Assembly (NCBI GenBank): GCA_902595535.1
Contig: CACJQI010000008.1
Span: forward strand, 1-58,509
Reading direction: 5' to 3'
DNA from: an uncultured Pelagibacteraceae bacterium
Lineage (GTDB): Bacteria; Pseudomonadota; Alphaproteobacteria; Pelagibacterales; Pelagibacteraceae
Length of the DNA stretch: 58,509 nt
Below the pieces are notes generated by a model, which was given only the letters and a program-made list of their open reading frames with translations, did not search any database and was not told the origin of the DNA. Positions 15,073 to 23,876 of this stretch are shown here, piece after piece. The first letter of the stretch is position 1; every line of letters begins with the position of its first letter. The translations under genes and the position numbers were made by a program.

Positions 15073-15657
15073 TTAGTATGTTAATTTTTTTATTTGATCT
15101 TCTGCATCTTTAATAGATTTTTTGTAATTTAAAGCCATTTGGTCAGCACTTACTACATCTATCTTTTTAATCCCAAAAAAATTCAATATAAATTTTAACC
15201 AAGGTGTTAAAAAGTCTTCCTTGCTATTAAGCTTTGTTCCTCCAGATGTAATAACTAAATATGCACGTTTATTTTTTAACAATCCTTCTCTTCGTCCATT
15301 TGGCTTGAATCTAAAAGTCTCTCCAACTCTAGCGGCTAAATCTGACCATGCCTTGAGTGTTGCAGGTGGACCGTAGTTATAAATTGGAGCTGATATAATA
15401 ATAATATCACTTTCTTTAAGTTCTCTTACAAGTGTGTCAGATAATTTGAACATTTTTTTATGCTCTTTTGTTTGATCTTTCTTTGCAATCTTCATTCCTG
15501 ACTCTGTTAATCCACTTACAAAAACCATCTCATCATCTAAATCTCTATAAATGACTTTATCTCCTGGTTCTTTAATTTTTTTAATTAATTTTTTTGCTAA
15601 TGACCTTGAGGTTGAACCTTTTTTTCTTGCACTAGAGTCTATTTGATAGATTTTCAT
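15073..15657 (-). CDS. azoR: FMN-dependent NADH:quinone/azo reductase family protein
   Basis: 194 residues with a flavodoxin-like fold: QIDSSARKKGSTSRSLAKKL is the FMN-phosphate loop (S-A-R-x-x-G-S-x-S), APIYNYGPPATLKAWSD the flavin-ring loop typical of AzoR, and SGGTKLNSKEDFLTPWLKFI the C-terminal contact loop. These enzymes reduce quinones and azo compounds with NADH and likely act in quinone detoxification. The gene is downstream of ccdA by about 9 bp on the same strand. Substrate is assumed from the family. Confidence 0.86.
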   Translation of the reverse strand: MKIYQIDSSARKKGSTSRSLAKKLIKKIKEPGDKVIYRDLDDEMVFVSGLTESGMKIAKKDQTKEHKKMFKLSDTLVRELKESDIIIISAPIYNYGPPATLKAWSDLAARVGETFRFKPNGRREGLLKNKRAYLVITSGGTKLNSKEDFLTPWLKFILNFFGIKKIDVVSADQMALNYKKSIKDAEDQIKKLTY

Positions 15658-15665
15658 AATTTATC

Positions 15666-16373
15666 TTATCCAAATTTTTGCAAAAAAGGGAAAATATTTA
15701 ATAAATAATATCCCAAAGTTTGTAATTGATTAGTTAAAATTAATATACCAGTAACTAAAAGAATAATTCCACCAATTTTTGATACTAAATTTATATTCTT
15801 TTTAAAATTTTTAGAAAATATCAAAAACTTTTGTATTAAATAGCCTGATAATATAAATGGTATTGCAAGTCCTAAAGAATAAAAGATTAAAAGTAAGACA
15901 CCCTTGTTAATACTTTCCTCGGTAGCAGCTAAAACTAAAATTGAACCTAAAATAGGTCCAATGCAAGGCGTCCAACCAAATGCAAAAGCCATACCAATTA
16001 AAATCGGACTATAAAAATTATTATTCGAATTAGTATGAATTCTTTTTTCGAAACTTAAAAATTTAATATTAATAACGCCAATAATATGAAGTGATAAAAC
16101 TATTATAACTATACCTGCAAAAATTCTGAGTTCATTTGAATTTTGTAATAATACTTGACCTAAAAAAGTAGAAGCTGCTCCAAAAATAACAAAAATAATT
16201 GAAAACCCAACTGTAAATAAAAACGTTGGTATCAAATTTACATTTTTTTGGTTTACCAGCTCGTTCAAAGAACTACCTGATATATAAGAAATATAACCTG
16301 GTATCAATGGTAGAACACATGGAGACAAGAAACTTATTAATCCTGCTGCAAATGCAATGAGTAACTCTATCAT
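15666..16373 (-). CDS. ccdA: Cytochrome c biogenesis protein CcdA (thiol:disulfide carrier)
   Basis: 235 residues with six transmembrane helices of the DsbD/CcdA core. The redox cysteines are visible in LISFLSPCVLPLIPG (helix 1) and FAFGWTPCIGPILGS (helix 4), both followed by the helix-breaking prolines diagnostic of the family. CcdA passes electrons from cytoplasmic thioredoxin to periplasmic thiol proteins, keeping apocytochrome c reduced. It begins exactly where ppc ends (no bases between), so it is likely co-transcribed with that gene. Confidence 0.92.
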   Translation of the reverse strand: MIELLIAFAAGLISFLSPCVLPLIPGYISYISGSSLNELVNQKNVNLIPTFLFTVGFSIIFVIFGAASTFLGQVLLQNSNELRIFAGIVIIVLSLHIIGVINIKFLSFEKRIHTNSNNNFYSPILIGMAFAFGWTPCIGPILGSILVLAATEESINKGVLLLIFYSLGLAIPFILSGYLIQKFLIFSKNFKKNINLVSKIGGIILLVTGILILTNQLQTLGYYLLNIFPFLQKFG

Positions 16374-19061
16374 CTATCCAGTATTCTTCATCGCTGCCGA
16401 AATACCTGCGATTGATGTTAATAAAGCATCATTTAAATATTTTTTATCAACTTTATTTCTACTTGTTTTAATTTTTTTAATCACAATTGGTTGAATAATA
16501 TTTAATACCTCAGAATAAATATTTCTGACTATTACAGATGTTCTAAATTGCTTTCTTGATTTAATAATTTCATTAGGTGTTATTTCCTTATTGAGTTTTT
16601 TTATTACATCAAATTGAAATCTTAATCTTTTTCCCACTCTTTTTAATTTTTCATCTGCAAGATATTCTTCATAAATTTTTGAGACATCAGGATCAACTTT
16701 TGAAATGACCATGTCTAATATATCAAGCATTGAATTGAAAAAAGGCCAATTTCTCTCCATATCATATAATGTTTTTCTAAATTCTTTGATATTTGCATAC
16801 CTTAAAGCTTCAGCACTTCCCAACCATGCTGGTAGCATCAATCTAATTTGCGTCCATGCAAAAATCCAAGGTATAGCTCTTAAGCTTTGGATATTATCTA
16901 CATTTTTTCTTTTTGATGGCCTAGACCCTATAGACAATTTCCCTAGTGAAACATGTGGAGTTACTGTTTTAAAATATTTTATAAAATCAGAACTTTGATT
17001 AATATTTTTTCTATAAGAACTTTTTGAAATTTCTGCCATTTTTTCAATTAACGCTCTCCAAGAATCTTTCGGTTGTGGTGGTGGGTTTAAAGATGCTTCT
17101 GATACTGCTCCTATATAACTACAAAGATTATATTTTGCCAAAGGCTCATAACCATATTTTTGTTGAATAACTTCTCCTTGGTCTGTAATCCTAATTCTTC
17201 CATTAACTGAATTGGGTGGTAATGATCTCATTGTTGCCTGAATAGGTCCTCCTCCTCTTCCTGCTGAACCTCCTCTACCATGGAAGAAAGTGATTTCAAT
17301 ATTAAATTTTTTTCCAAGTTTAACTATCTCTTCTTGCGCTTTATATTGGTGCCAGCTAGCACAAATTTTACCTGCATCTTTACTTGAGTCTGAATAACCA
17401 ATCATTACTTCTTGTTTATGATTTATTAATTTTCTATACCATTTATGAGAGAACAAGCTCTCCATAATAGATTTTGCATTTATTAAATCATCTAAAGTTT
17501 CAAATAAAGGAACAACTCTAAGCTTATTCATAATTTTTGCCTCTTTTTGTAAAAAGGACACTGATAAAATGTCAGATGCTGCAGATGTCATTGAAATAAC
17601 ATAGGCGCCAAGACATTCTGTTGGTTCTTTAGCTAGAATATTAAAAGTTGACCAAACTTCACTATTTTCTCTATTTTTAAATTTGAATTTATTAATCACA
17701 TTTTTAGGTGAATTTAATTTTGATTTTAAAAAATTAATTTTTTCAATTTCAGAAAATTTTAAATAATCTTTATTATATTTTTTTTTCACAAATTCACTTA
17801 TTAACTGGGAATGTCTTGACGACTCTTGTCTAATATCTAATTTAGCTAGATTAATTCCAAAACATTTTGCTCTTCTCATTAAATCTAATAACTCTCCACT
17901 AGCTAAATTTTCATTATTATTTTGTTCTAAAGATTGTCTAACAACTCTTAAAGGTTTTAAAATTTCTTCTTTAGAATTAAGTAATTTTTTTTGATCTAAA
18001 GGTTTTTTATTTACCAAATGTTGCTCAATCATTCTATGCGTTGTTCTCATTTTATCTCTTAATGGTCTTAAAAAAACTCTATAGGGCTCATATGACTTAC
18101 CAGTTTTCTTTAAAATTTGTTTTGAGCATTTTTCCATTGAATACGATCTAATTATTTTAGTTAAAGTTTTTTCGTATAATTTTGCTGCCTCCCATCTTGA
18201 AAGTAAAATTACCTCTTTTGTTACTTTAGCAGTAACATTAGGGTTGCCATCTCTATCTCCACCCATCCATGAACCAAACTCAATAGGGTTAAAATTTTTA
18301 GGTAATCCTTTATCCATATTTTGAACAAATATAGAATTCAATCTTCTATAAACCTTTGGAATTGTATCCCATAAGCTATCCTCAATAATTGCTAAGCCCC
18401 ATCTAGCTTCATCAAATGGAGATGGTTTTACTCTTTTTAAATCATCTGTGTTCCAAATAATTGTAAACTCATCAAAAAGTTTTTTATCTAACAATTTAAG
18501 TTTAGAGGGATAATTTTTTAAAAGATCTCTTTGCTCAAGTATTTCAGTAATTTTATGATATTTTTGAATTAACGTTCGTCTTTTTACTTCGGTTGGATGT
18601 GCTGTTAATACAATACCAATATTTAGGTTTTTTGCATGATTATATATTTTGCTATCTGAAATATTCTTATTGTTAAAAAGATCTTCAAAAATTTCTTCTA
18701 TAAATAAATTACTATTATTGATTTTTTTTTTATTATTTTCATATTCATTTAGGCTTCTAGATGCATCAATTGATTCTGCTAAATTTATTAAATTCATAAA
18801 ATGTGAAAATGCTCTAGTTAACTTAAAGGTATTTTTTGAATTTAAACCTTTGATAGTACGAATAATTTTTCGGTATGAATGTTTGCTGTTTAAGTTTGTT
18901 TTATTTGCCTTAGAAAGTTTTCTTATTTTTTCTACTAATTCAAAAAATTTATCACCTTCTTGATCTTTTAAAACTTTTCCAAGTATATTACCCAGATATC
19001 TAACATTCTCTCTAAGGAGTTTTGTAGGTATTCTTTCATAATAAAGATCTCTTTTTTGCAT
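16374..19061 (-). CDS. ppc: Phosphoenolpyruvate carboxylase
   Basis: Carboxylates PEP to oxaloacetate, replenishing the TCA cycle. The 895-residue protein is full-length: the catalytic histidine in VLTAHPTEVKRRTLI (about residue 155), the SFGSWMGGDRDGNPNVTA region, MIGYSDSSKDAGK, the glycine loop FFHGRGGSAGRGGGP (about residue 600) and the invariant C-terminal MKNTG. A probable promoter lies just upstream (19080-19107), leaving a 5' leader of only about 12 bases and no evident ribosome-binding site. Followed directly by ccdA. Confidence 0.96.
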   Translation of the reverse strand: MQKRDLYYERIPTKLLRENVRYLGNILGKVLKDQEGDKFFELVEKIRKLSKANKTNLNSKHSYRKIIRTIKGLNSKNTFKLTRAFSHFMNLINLAESIDASRSLNEYENNKKKINNSNLFIEEIFEDLFNNKNISDSKIYNHAKNLNIGIVLTAHPTEVKRRTLIQKYHKITEILEQRDLLKNYPSKLKLLDKKLFDEFTIIWNTDDLKRVKPSPFDEARWGLAIIEDSLWDTIPKVYRRLNSIFVQNMDKGLPKNFNPIEFGSWMGGDRDGNPNVTAKVTKEVILLSRWEAAKLYEKTLTKIIRSYSMEKCSKQILKKTGKSYEPYRVFLRPLRDKMRTTHRMIEQHLVNKKPLDQKKLLNSKEEILKPLRVVRQSLEQNNNENLASGELLDLMRRAKCFGINLAKLDIRQESSRHSQLISEFVKKKYNKDYLKFSEIEKINFLKSKLNSPKNVINKFKFKNRENSEVWSTFNILAKEPTECLGAYVISMTSAASDILSVSFLQKEAKIMNKLRVVPLFETLDDLINAKSIMESLFSHKWYRKLINHKQEVMIGYSDSSKDAGKICASWHQYKAQEEIVKLGKKFNIEITFFHGRGGSAGRGGGPIQATMRSLPPNSVNGRIRITDQGEVIQQKYGYEPLAKYNLCSYIGAVSEASLNPPPQPKDSWRALIEKMAEISKSSYRKNINQSSDFIKYFKTVTPHVSLGKLSIGSRPSKRKNVDNIQSLRAIPWIFAWTQIRLMLPAWLGSAEALRYANIKEFRKTLYDMERNWPFFNSMLDILDMVISKVDPDVSKIYEEYLADEKLKRVGKRLRFQFDVIKKLNKEITPNEIIKSRKQFRTSVIVRNIYSEVLNIIQPIVIKKIKTSRNKVDKKYLNDALLTSIAGISAAMKNTG

Positions 19062-19079
19062 ACTTTATAATTTTATTTA

Positions 19080-19107
19080 GTAATAAGTTTGCTTTATTTA
19101 TTGTCAA
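19080..19107 (-). promoter_or_regulatory. Probable sigma-70 promoter of ppc
   Basis: On the minus strand a perfect -35 TTGACA (19102-19107) is followed after 16 bases by TATTAC (19080-19085). Initiation about 7 bases further would give a leader of roughly 12 bases before the ppc ATG at 19061. The rest of the 163-bp gap to 19224 is AT-rich with no ORF or clear hairpin. Confidence 0.5.
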
Positions 19108-19224
19108 ATTAACTACTTTTTAGATCATTTCATCTATTTTTTTATATTTAAAAATGAAATTTTCTACAGCCTGTCACAAAAATAGTTAAAGAATTAATAC
19201 TTTAATAATAATTATGTAAGAACC

Positions 19225-20072
19225 TTAATCTTTAAAAGGTATAATAGAATGTTTTTGCTCACCTAATTTATCTATTCCAAGGATAACCTCTTCACCTCCT
19301 TTTAAATAAGGTGGGGGTGACATATTTTCCGCTACACCTGGTGGTGTTCCAGTACAACATATATCACCTGGATGTAAACTCATACATGAACTCATATAAG
19401 AGACTAAGGTTTTAATATCAAAAATCATTTTTTTAGTATTGCCTGTTTGCATTCTTTTACCATTAACATCTAAAAACATATTTAAATTTTGATAATCTGG
19501 TAATTCATCTTTTGTAACTATATAAGGGCCTATTGGACCAAAAGTATCGAATCCTTTTCCTTTGTCCCAAGTAAGGCCTTTGTTTTTTGAAAGTTTCTCT
19601 CACTAACATCATTTACTAAAAAGAAACCTAATACATGATCCATTGCTTTATCAATACTAACATTAATAGCTTTTTTACCGATTACAAAACCTAACTCTAC
19701 TTCCCAATCAGTATGATTTGAATTTTTTGGAACAATAATAGGATCATTAGGTCCAGTAACACAACTTGTAAACTTTGAAAAAATAATTGGTTCTTGTGGA
19801 ATAGGTAAATTTACTTCCTCTGCGTGATCTTTAAAATTTAATCCTATACCTATAAATTTTGATGGTTTTGAAATGCAAGCACCAATTCTGGAATTTGAAT
19901 CTAATTTTGGTAAACTTGAAATATCTGATTTTTGGATTTTATCTATAGTGCTAAAATTTAATGTATCTGGATTAAAATCGTTTATTAAAGAAGATAAATC
20001 TCTAAAATTATTTTCTTCATCTATTATTGCAGGTTTTTCTTCTCCAACATTTCCTATTCTACATAATTTCAT
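19225..20072 (-). pseudogene. Fumarylacetoacetate-hydrolase-family enzyme, single-base frameshift
   Basis: The first part (180 codons from 20072) reads as an FAH-family hydrolase: IGIGLNFKDHAEEVNLPIPQ, FTSCVTGPNDPIIVPKNSNH, TDWEVELGFVIG and VLGFFLVNDVSERNFQ. It then leaves the frame and stops at 19530. The homologous continuation (TWDKGKGFDTFGPIGP; LDVNGKRMQTGNTK; TGTPPGVAEN) is in another frame and ends at 19225. The break is at a run of six A residues on the coding strand (19583-19588); seven would restore the frame. Whole-length relatives include 2,4-diketo-3-deoxy-L-rhamnonate/fuconate hydrolases, which fits its place behind an SDR and a Tct transporter. It may be a sequencing error, a recent mutation, or a slippage-dependent gene. 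Confidence 0.85.
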
Positions 20073-20083
20073 ATTTACTCCTA

Positions 20084-20833
20084 TTAATAAGTTGCTCTTC
20101 CACCACTTAGGTCAAAAACTGCCGATGTTGTAAAAGAATTTTCTTCACATGATAACCAACAAACTAAGGATGCTAATTCATCAACTTTAGCAAACCGATT
20201 TCTTGGTATTTTTGATAGCATATAATCAATATGTTCTTGGGTCATTTGATCAAAAATTCTTGTTTTTGCTGCAGCTGGGGTTACGCAATTGACAGCAATA
20301 TTTTTATCAGCCAATTCTTTTCCTAATGATTTTGTAAAGCCAATAACTCCTGCTTTCGCAGTACTATATGCACTTGCATTAGGATTTCCCTCTTTACCAG
20401 CAATAGATGCAATATTAACTATTCTTCCATAATTATTTTTAATCATGTGAGGGACAACTGCTTTACAACAATAGAATGTGGAATTTAAATCAAGTTCAAT
20501 CACTTTTTTCCATTCATCTAAAGGATAATCCCAAACTTTTGCATTCATGCCTGTTATTCCTGCGTTATTTACAAAAATATCTATTTTACCAAGTTCTTTT
20601 TCGGTTTCCAATAATGCCTTTTCAATTTCAGCAAAATTTGTGACATCTATTTTTTTAAAACTTAAATTTTTGGAGTTTACTTCGTCTAAAGCAGACTTAA
20701 TTGCAATTTCATCAATATCCCAAATAACAACTTTTCCACCTGATTGAATAATCCTTTTTGATATTGCAAAACCAAATCCTTGGGCTCCACCCGTGATTAT
20801 TGCTACTCTATCTTTTAAATCAAAATTATTCAT
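20084..20833 (-). CDS. Short-chain dehydrogenase, probable keto-deoxy-sugar-acid dehydrogenase
   Basis: 249 residues with a classical SDR layout: cofactor loop IITGGAQGFGFAIS (GxxxGxG), an Asp at the end of strand 2 (VIWDIDE) specifying NAD(H), NNAG (about residue 90), the catalytic Ser in NIASIAG, and YSTAK (Tyr-x-x-x-Lys). It lies between tctA (1 bp gap) and the FAH-family gene, the order seen in diketo-hydrolase pathways for L-rhamnonate or L-fuconate, in which an SDR oxidises the 2-keto-3-deoxy acid at C4 before FAH cleavage. This role is inference from context; FabG-like sequences are otherwise difficult to assign. Confidence 0.87.
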   Translation of the reverse strand: MNNFDLKDRVAIITGGAQGFGFAISKRIIQSGGKVVIWDIDEIAIKSALDEVNSKNLSFKKIDVTNFAEIEKALLETEKELGKIDIFVNNAGITGMNAKVWDYPLDEWKKVIELDLNSTFYCCKAVVPHMIKNNYGRIVNIASIAGKEGNPNASAYSTAKAGVIGFTKSLGKELADKNIAVNCVTPAAAKTRIFDQMTQEHIDYMLSKIPRNRFAKVDELASLVCWLSCEENSFTTSAVFDLSGGRATY

Positions 20834-20834
20834 A

Positions 20835-22298
20835 TTATTTTTTTTTCTTTAATAAAGGAAAAATAAGAGCAATGAAAGATAAAATAAAAAAAGTTACTAC
20901 GATAGGTCTTGTAAAAAACATTAACCAGTTCCCATCAAATATTACCAATGACTGTCTCAGAGTTCCTTCGACTAATTCTCCTAATATTAATCCAATAATT
21001 ACAGGCACTACAGAAAAACCAAATCTTCTCATAAAAAAACCAAGGACACCAAAAAATAACATTATCCATACGTCAAGTATTGATTGACTTAAAGAATATG
21101 TCCCACACACTGAAACTGTAAAAATCATTGGCCATAAAATTTTATTGGGCACCAAGGTAATTCTGGCAAATATTTTTGCACCAAAAAAACCAAATATAAA
21201 AAAAAGTATATTTGCAATTAACATTGCTCCAAAAATTCCATATAGAAAATCTGGTTGCTCTCTAAATAAATCAGGACCTGGTCTTACACCGTGAATAATT
21301 AGTCCTGTTAAAATTACAGCTGTTGTCGCACTACCAGGAATTCCAAGTGCAAGTGTTGGCACCATAGCTCCACCTGTTGCAGCATTATTTGCAGCTTCAG
21401 CACCTGCAATTCCCTCTATTGATCCCTTCCCAAATTCTTCGGGGTTTTTAGAAAATCTTTTAGCCTCAGAATAACCAATCAAGGATGCAACTGTTCCTCC
21501 TTCTGCGGGTAGAACTCCAATAAATGATCCAATGCCTGAGGATCTTAATATTGTTTTCCAGGTTTTTTTATAATCTTCTTTAGAAGGTAATTTTACAGCT
21601 TTTAAAGCTACTCTTTTAAACACTTGATGTAACAATGTTGATTGAGTTAACATTTCACTAATCGCAAATAGACCTACTACAACAGGAATAAACCCAATAC
21701 CTACTGAAAGTTCATTAATTCCATAAGTAAATCTATCTATAGAAGTCATAAAATCTTTACCAATTGTAGAAATTAAAATTCCAAATGCTGCAGCAATTAA
21801 ATTTTTAATTGGACTACCCTCGCCAATAGAAGCCAGCATAGTTAATCCAAATATAGCTAATGCAAAATACTCAGGTTGACCAAACTCATAAGCAAGTTTT
21901 GCTAATATAGGCGCAAAAAATACTAAAATTACTACACTAAATATCCCTCCTACAGTACTAGAGACAGTTGCCATACCTAAAGCACGTCCAGCTTCACCCT
22001 TTTGAGCTAAAGGATATCCGTCTAAACATGTTGCGGCAGCTGCAGGAGTTCCTGGTGTATTAATTAATACTGCGGTGATTGCTCCTCCATAAGTTCCTGC
22101 ACAATAAATAGATGTTAACAAAACTATTGCTGATAATGGATCTAAGGTCATTGTAAATGGTAAGATCAATGCCCCTCCAGTTGTTGGGCCTAGTCCAGGT
22201 AACACCCCAAGTATTAACCCAAATAAAGTTCCAAACAATAAGACCAATAATAATTTGGAACTAAACAAAGGTGCCATCATTAATAAAAGATTATCCAT
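20835..22298 (-). CDS. tctA: Tripartite tricarboxylate transporter, large membrane subunit
   Basis: 487 residues with about 12 transmembrane helices. It has the TctA hallmarks: GVLPGLGPTTGGALILPFT near the N terminus, YCAGTYGGAITAVLINTPGT with the conserved G-x-x-x-T-P-G-T, and in the second repeat FIGVLPAEGGTVASLIGYSE and GAMVPTLALGIPGSATTAV. The subunit forms the Na+- or H+-driven channel of the TTT system; the binding protein TctC determines the ligand. Two bases separate it from tctB. With the SDR and FAH genes downstream, the substrate is probably a sugar acid rather than citrate. Confidence 0.94.
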   Translation of the reverse strand: MDNLLLMMAPLFSSKLLLVLLFGTLFGLILGVLPGLGPTTGGALILPFTMTLDPLSAIVLLTSIYCAGTYGGAITAVLINTPGTPAAAATCLDGYPLAQKGEAGRALGMATVSSTVGGIFSVVILVFFAPILAKLAYEFGQPEYFALAIFGLTMLASIGEGSPIKNLIAAAFGILISTIGKDFMTSIDRFTYGINELSVGIGFIPVVVGLFAISEMLTQSTLLHQVFKRVALKAVKLPSKEDYKKTWKTILRSSGIGSFIGVLPAEGGTVASLIGYSEAKRFSKNPEEFGKGSIEGIAGAEAANNAATGGAMVPTLALGIPGSATTAVILTGLIIHGVRPGPDLFREQPDFLYGIFGAMLIANILFFIFGFFGAKIFARITLVPNKILWPMIFTVSVCGTYSLSQSILDVWIMLFFGVLGFFMRRFGFSVVPVIIGLILGELVEGTLRQSLVIFDGNWLMFFTRPIVVTFFILSFIALIFPLLKKKK

Positions 22299-22299
22299 A

Positions 22300-22806
22300 C
22301 TAATAGTAATAAAGGTTTGTAATTATTCCTGGAGGAAATCTTAATCCTAAAATCATTTCAAAAAATACAAATACAATAAAGGGAAAGATAATCCCTACTA
22401 ATAATAAATAAAAAAATCTTTTTTCACCCCAATTATAAGAAACAAAAACTGATAAAACAGAAATTGCTAGAAAAAAATCTAATGTCTTTGAAATAATGAT
22501 AAAAAAAATAAAACTTAAAAGTGTTAAAAAAAAATTTTTTGGTAATTCTTTTTCTTTTTTCCAAGGTTTTTTGAAAGACAAGTAATATATTAATATAGTT
22601 AGTACTATTATTAAAACTAATAAACCTTTTGGGAATGTAGCTGGTTGAATTCCTCGATTTAGAATTGGTGGAACAGTATCAAATGAGAATGTTGATATAA
22701 GTAAAATGGTAGAAACAACAATTATTACAAAAAATACTTTAAATTCATCTTTAAAAAAAAAGGGCAAACTTTTGTTTGCCCTTTTTTTATTTCGTACATT
22801 GTTCAT
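22300..22806 (-). CDS. tctB: Tripartite tricarboxylate transporter, small membrane subunit
   Basis: 168 residues with four transmembrane helices (about 25-45, 63-80, 88-108, 130-150), as in the TctB family; FPPGIITNLYYY is the C terminus. The start is uncertain. The ATG at 22806 has no Shine-Dalgarno sequence, and the first 20 codons (KKRANKSLPFFFK) are coded by a perfect bidirectional terminator hairpin (22753-22788). An in-frame TTG lies inside the hairpin. TctB may therefore begin there, or its production may depend on read-through of the hairpin, keeping its level below that of TctC. Confidence 0.85.
   Translation of the reverse strand: MNNVRNKKRANKSLPFFFKDEFKVFFVIIVVSTILLISTFSFDTVPPILNRGIQPATFPKGLLVLIIVLTILIYYLSFKKPWKKEKELPKNFFLTLLSFIFFIIISKTLDFFLAISVLSVFVSYNWGEKRFFYLLLVGIIFPFIVFVFFEMILGLRFPPGIITNLYYY
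22753..22788. terminator. Bidirectional intrinsic terminator/attenuator between tctC and tctB
   Basis: GGGCAAAC (22762-22769), loop TTTT, GTTTGCCC (22774-22781), flanked by nine A (22753-22761) and seven T (22782-22788). This gives up to 15 bp of stem and a T-tract in both directions. It lies about 45 bases after the tctC stop on the minus strand, and inside the N-terminal codons of tctB as annotated. This is the classic placement for high expression of a binding protein relative to its membrane subunits. Confidence 0.9.
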
Positions 22807-22832
22807 TATTTAAAGAATGTACTTTCTTTAAA

Positions 22833-23807
22833 TTAATTAATGTAACCTAAAGCTTTTAGCTGAGCAGTCATTTCAGCAAGCATAACTTCCATTTGCTTGC
22901 CCCACTCATCAGCTCCAACTACACTAGTTGAATCAAGACCAATGTCTGTTAAAAAACTTTGGAAATATTTGTGTTCCATAGCTTTTATCATTGCATCCTC
23001 TAATTGTTTCTTTCTATCTGCAGGAACACCTTTTCTTGTTACAAAACCTCTTACAGTTGAAAGGACAACAGGAATTCCTAATTCAGTTGCAGTAGGAACA
23101 TTGCTTAATTTTTCCATTCTGTTACTAGCTAGAACAACTGATACACATAATGTGCCATCTTCTATCTCAGTTACAGCTTCACCTAAGTTTAAAACACCTA
23201 CATCAATATCTCCTTTGATAAGGTTAGTTTTAATAGGTCCTACACCTTTATAAGGAACGATTGTTGGATCTGTTAGTTTTCCTTTTTTTGTAAATGCAAT
23301 CGCACTAACATCATCAATTCCACCTACATGAGTTGTACCATATTTAAGTGATTTTGATTTTTGAGCGCTAATAAATTTCTTAGCATCTTTTATGTCATTT
23401 TTACAATTAACAACAAATAACTGAGGATCGTCTGTTCCTCTAGCTAATGGCTGCATATCACTTAATTTAACTTTAGTTTTACCTAAAGCCATTGATACAG
23501 CATGACCAGTAGTCCAAGTTAATGTGTGTTGGCCGTCAGCTGGTAACGTCATCATGTAATCCATAGACGCAGCTCCACCACCACCTTTTTTGTTAACTAA
23601 TTGCATGTCTTGTTTTAGATACCTTCTAGTTCTTAATAACATCATTCTAGTAGTTACATCTGTACCACCCCCAAAACCAGCGTGAGTAATTGCTTGAATT
23701 GGATGACCATCTGCTTTTGCAGAAGTGATCATTAATGGAAGTGCAACAACGAAAAATTCAGTTACTAAAACTGCAGCAGCTAAAAATAGTTTAAAACTCT
23801 TTTTCAT
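22833..23807 (-). CDS. tctC: Tripartite tricarboxylate transporter, periplasmic binding protein
   Basis: 324 residues with a long Sec signal peptide (KLFLAAAVLVTEFFVVALPL, cleaved near SAKADG), then the TctC/Bug fold: THAGFGGGTDVTTRMML corresponds to the conserved G-G-x-x-D-x-x-x-R block, and KKGGGGAASMDYMM and YKGVGPIKTNLIKGDIDVG to the ligand-binding loops. The carboxylate-binding water-bridge loops and an Asp-type pocket are typical of carboxylate binders. It is the first gene of the operon and divergent from the pdxA-like gene. The substrate is inferred to be a sugar acid from the neighbours. Confidence 0.92.
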   Translation of the reverse strand: MKKSFKLFLAAAVLVTEFFVVALPLMITSAKADGHPIQAITHAGFGGGTDVTTRMMLLRTRRYLKQDMQLVNKKGGGGAASMDYMMTLPADGQHTLTWTTGHAVSMALGKTKVKLSDMQPLARGTDDPQLFVVNCKNDIKDAKKFISAQKSKSLKYGTTHVGGIDDVSAIAFTKKGKLTDPTIVPYKGVGPIKTNLIKGDIDVGVLNLGEAVTEIEDGTLCVSVVLASNRMEKLSNVPTATELGIPVVLSTVRGFVTRKGVPADRKKQLEDAMIKAMEHKYFQSFLTDIGLDSTSVVGADEWGKQMEVMLAEMTAQLKALGYIN

Positions 23808-23876
23808 TATTTCCCTCTTTAGTTAATTTATAATTAATTATATAAACATAATCTGATACAAAGCGTAAAGAAAAAA

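Noticed and set aside
22897..23253. A 118-codon plus-strand open frame inside tctC
   Set aside because: Antisense to a clear TctC protein; no ribosome-binding site and Ser/Thr/Pro-rich shadow composition.
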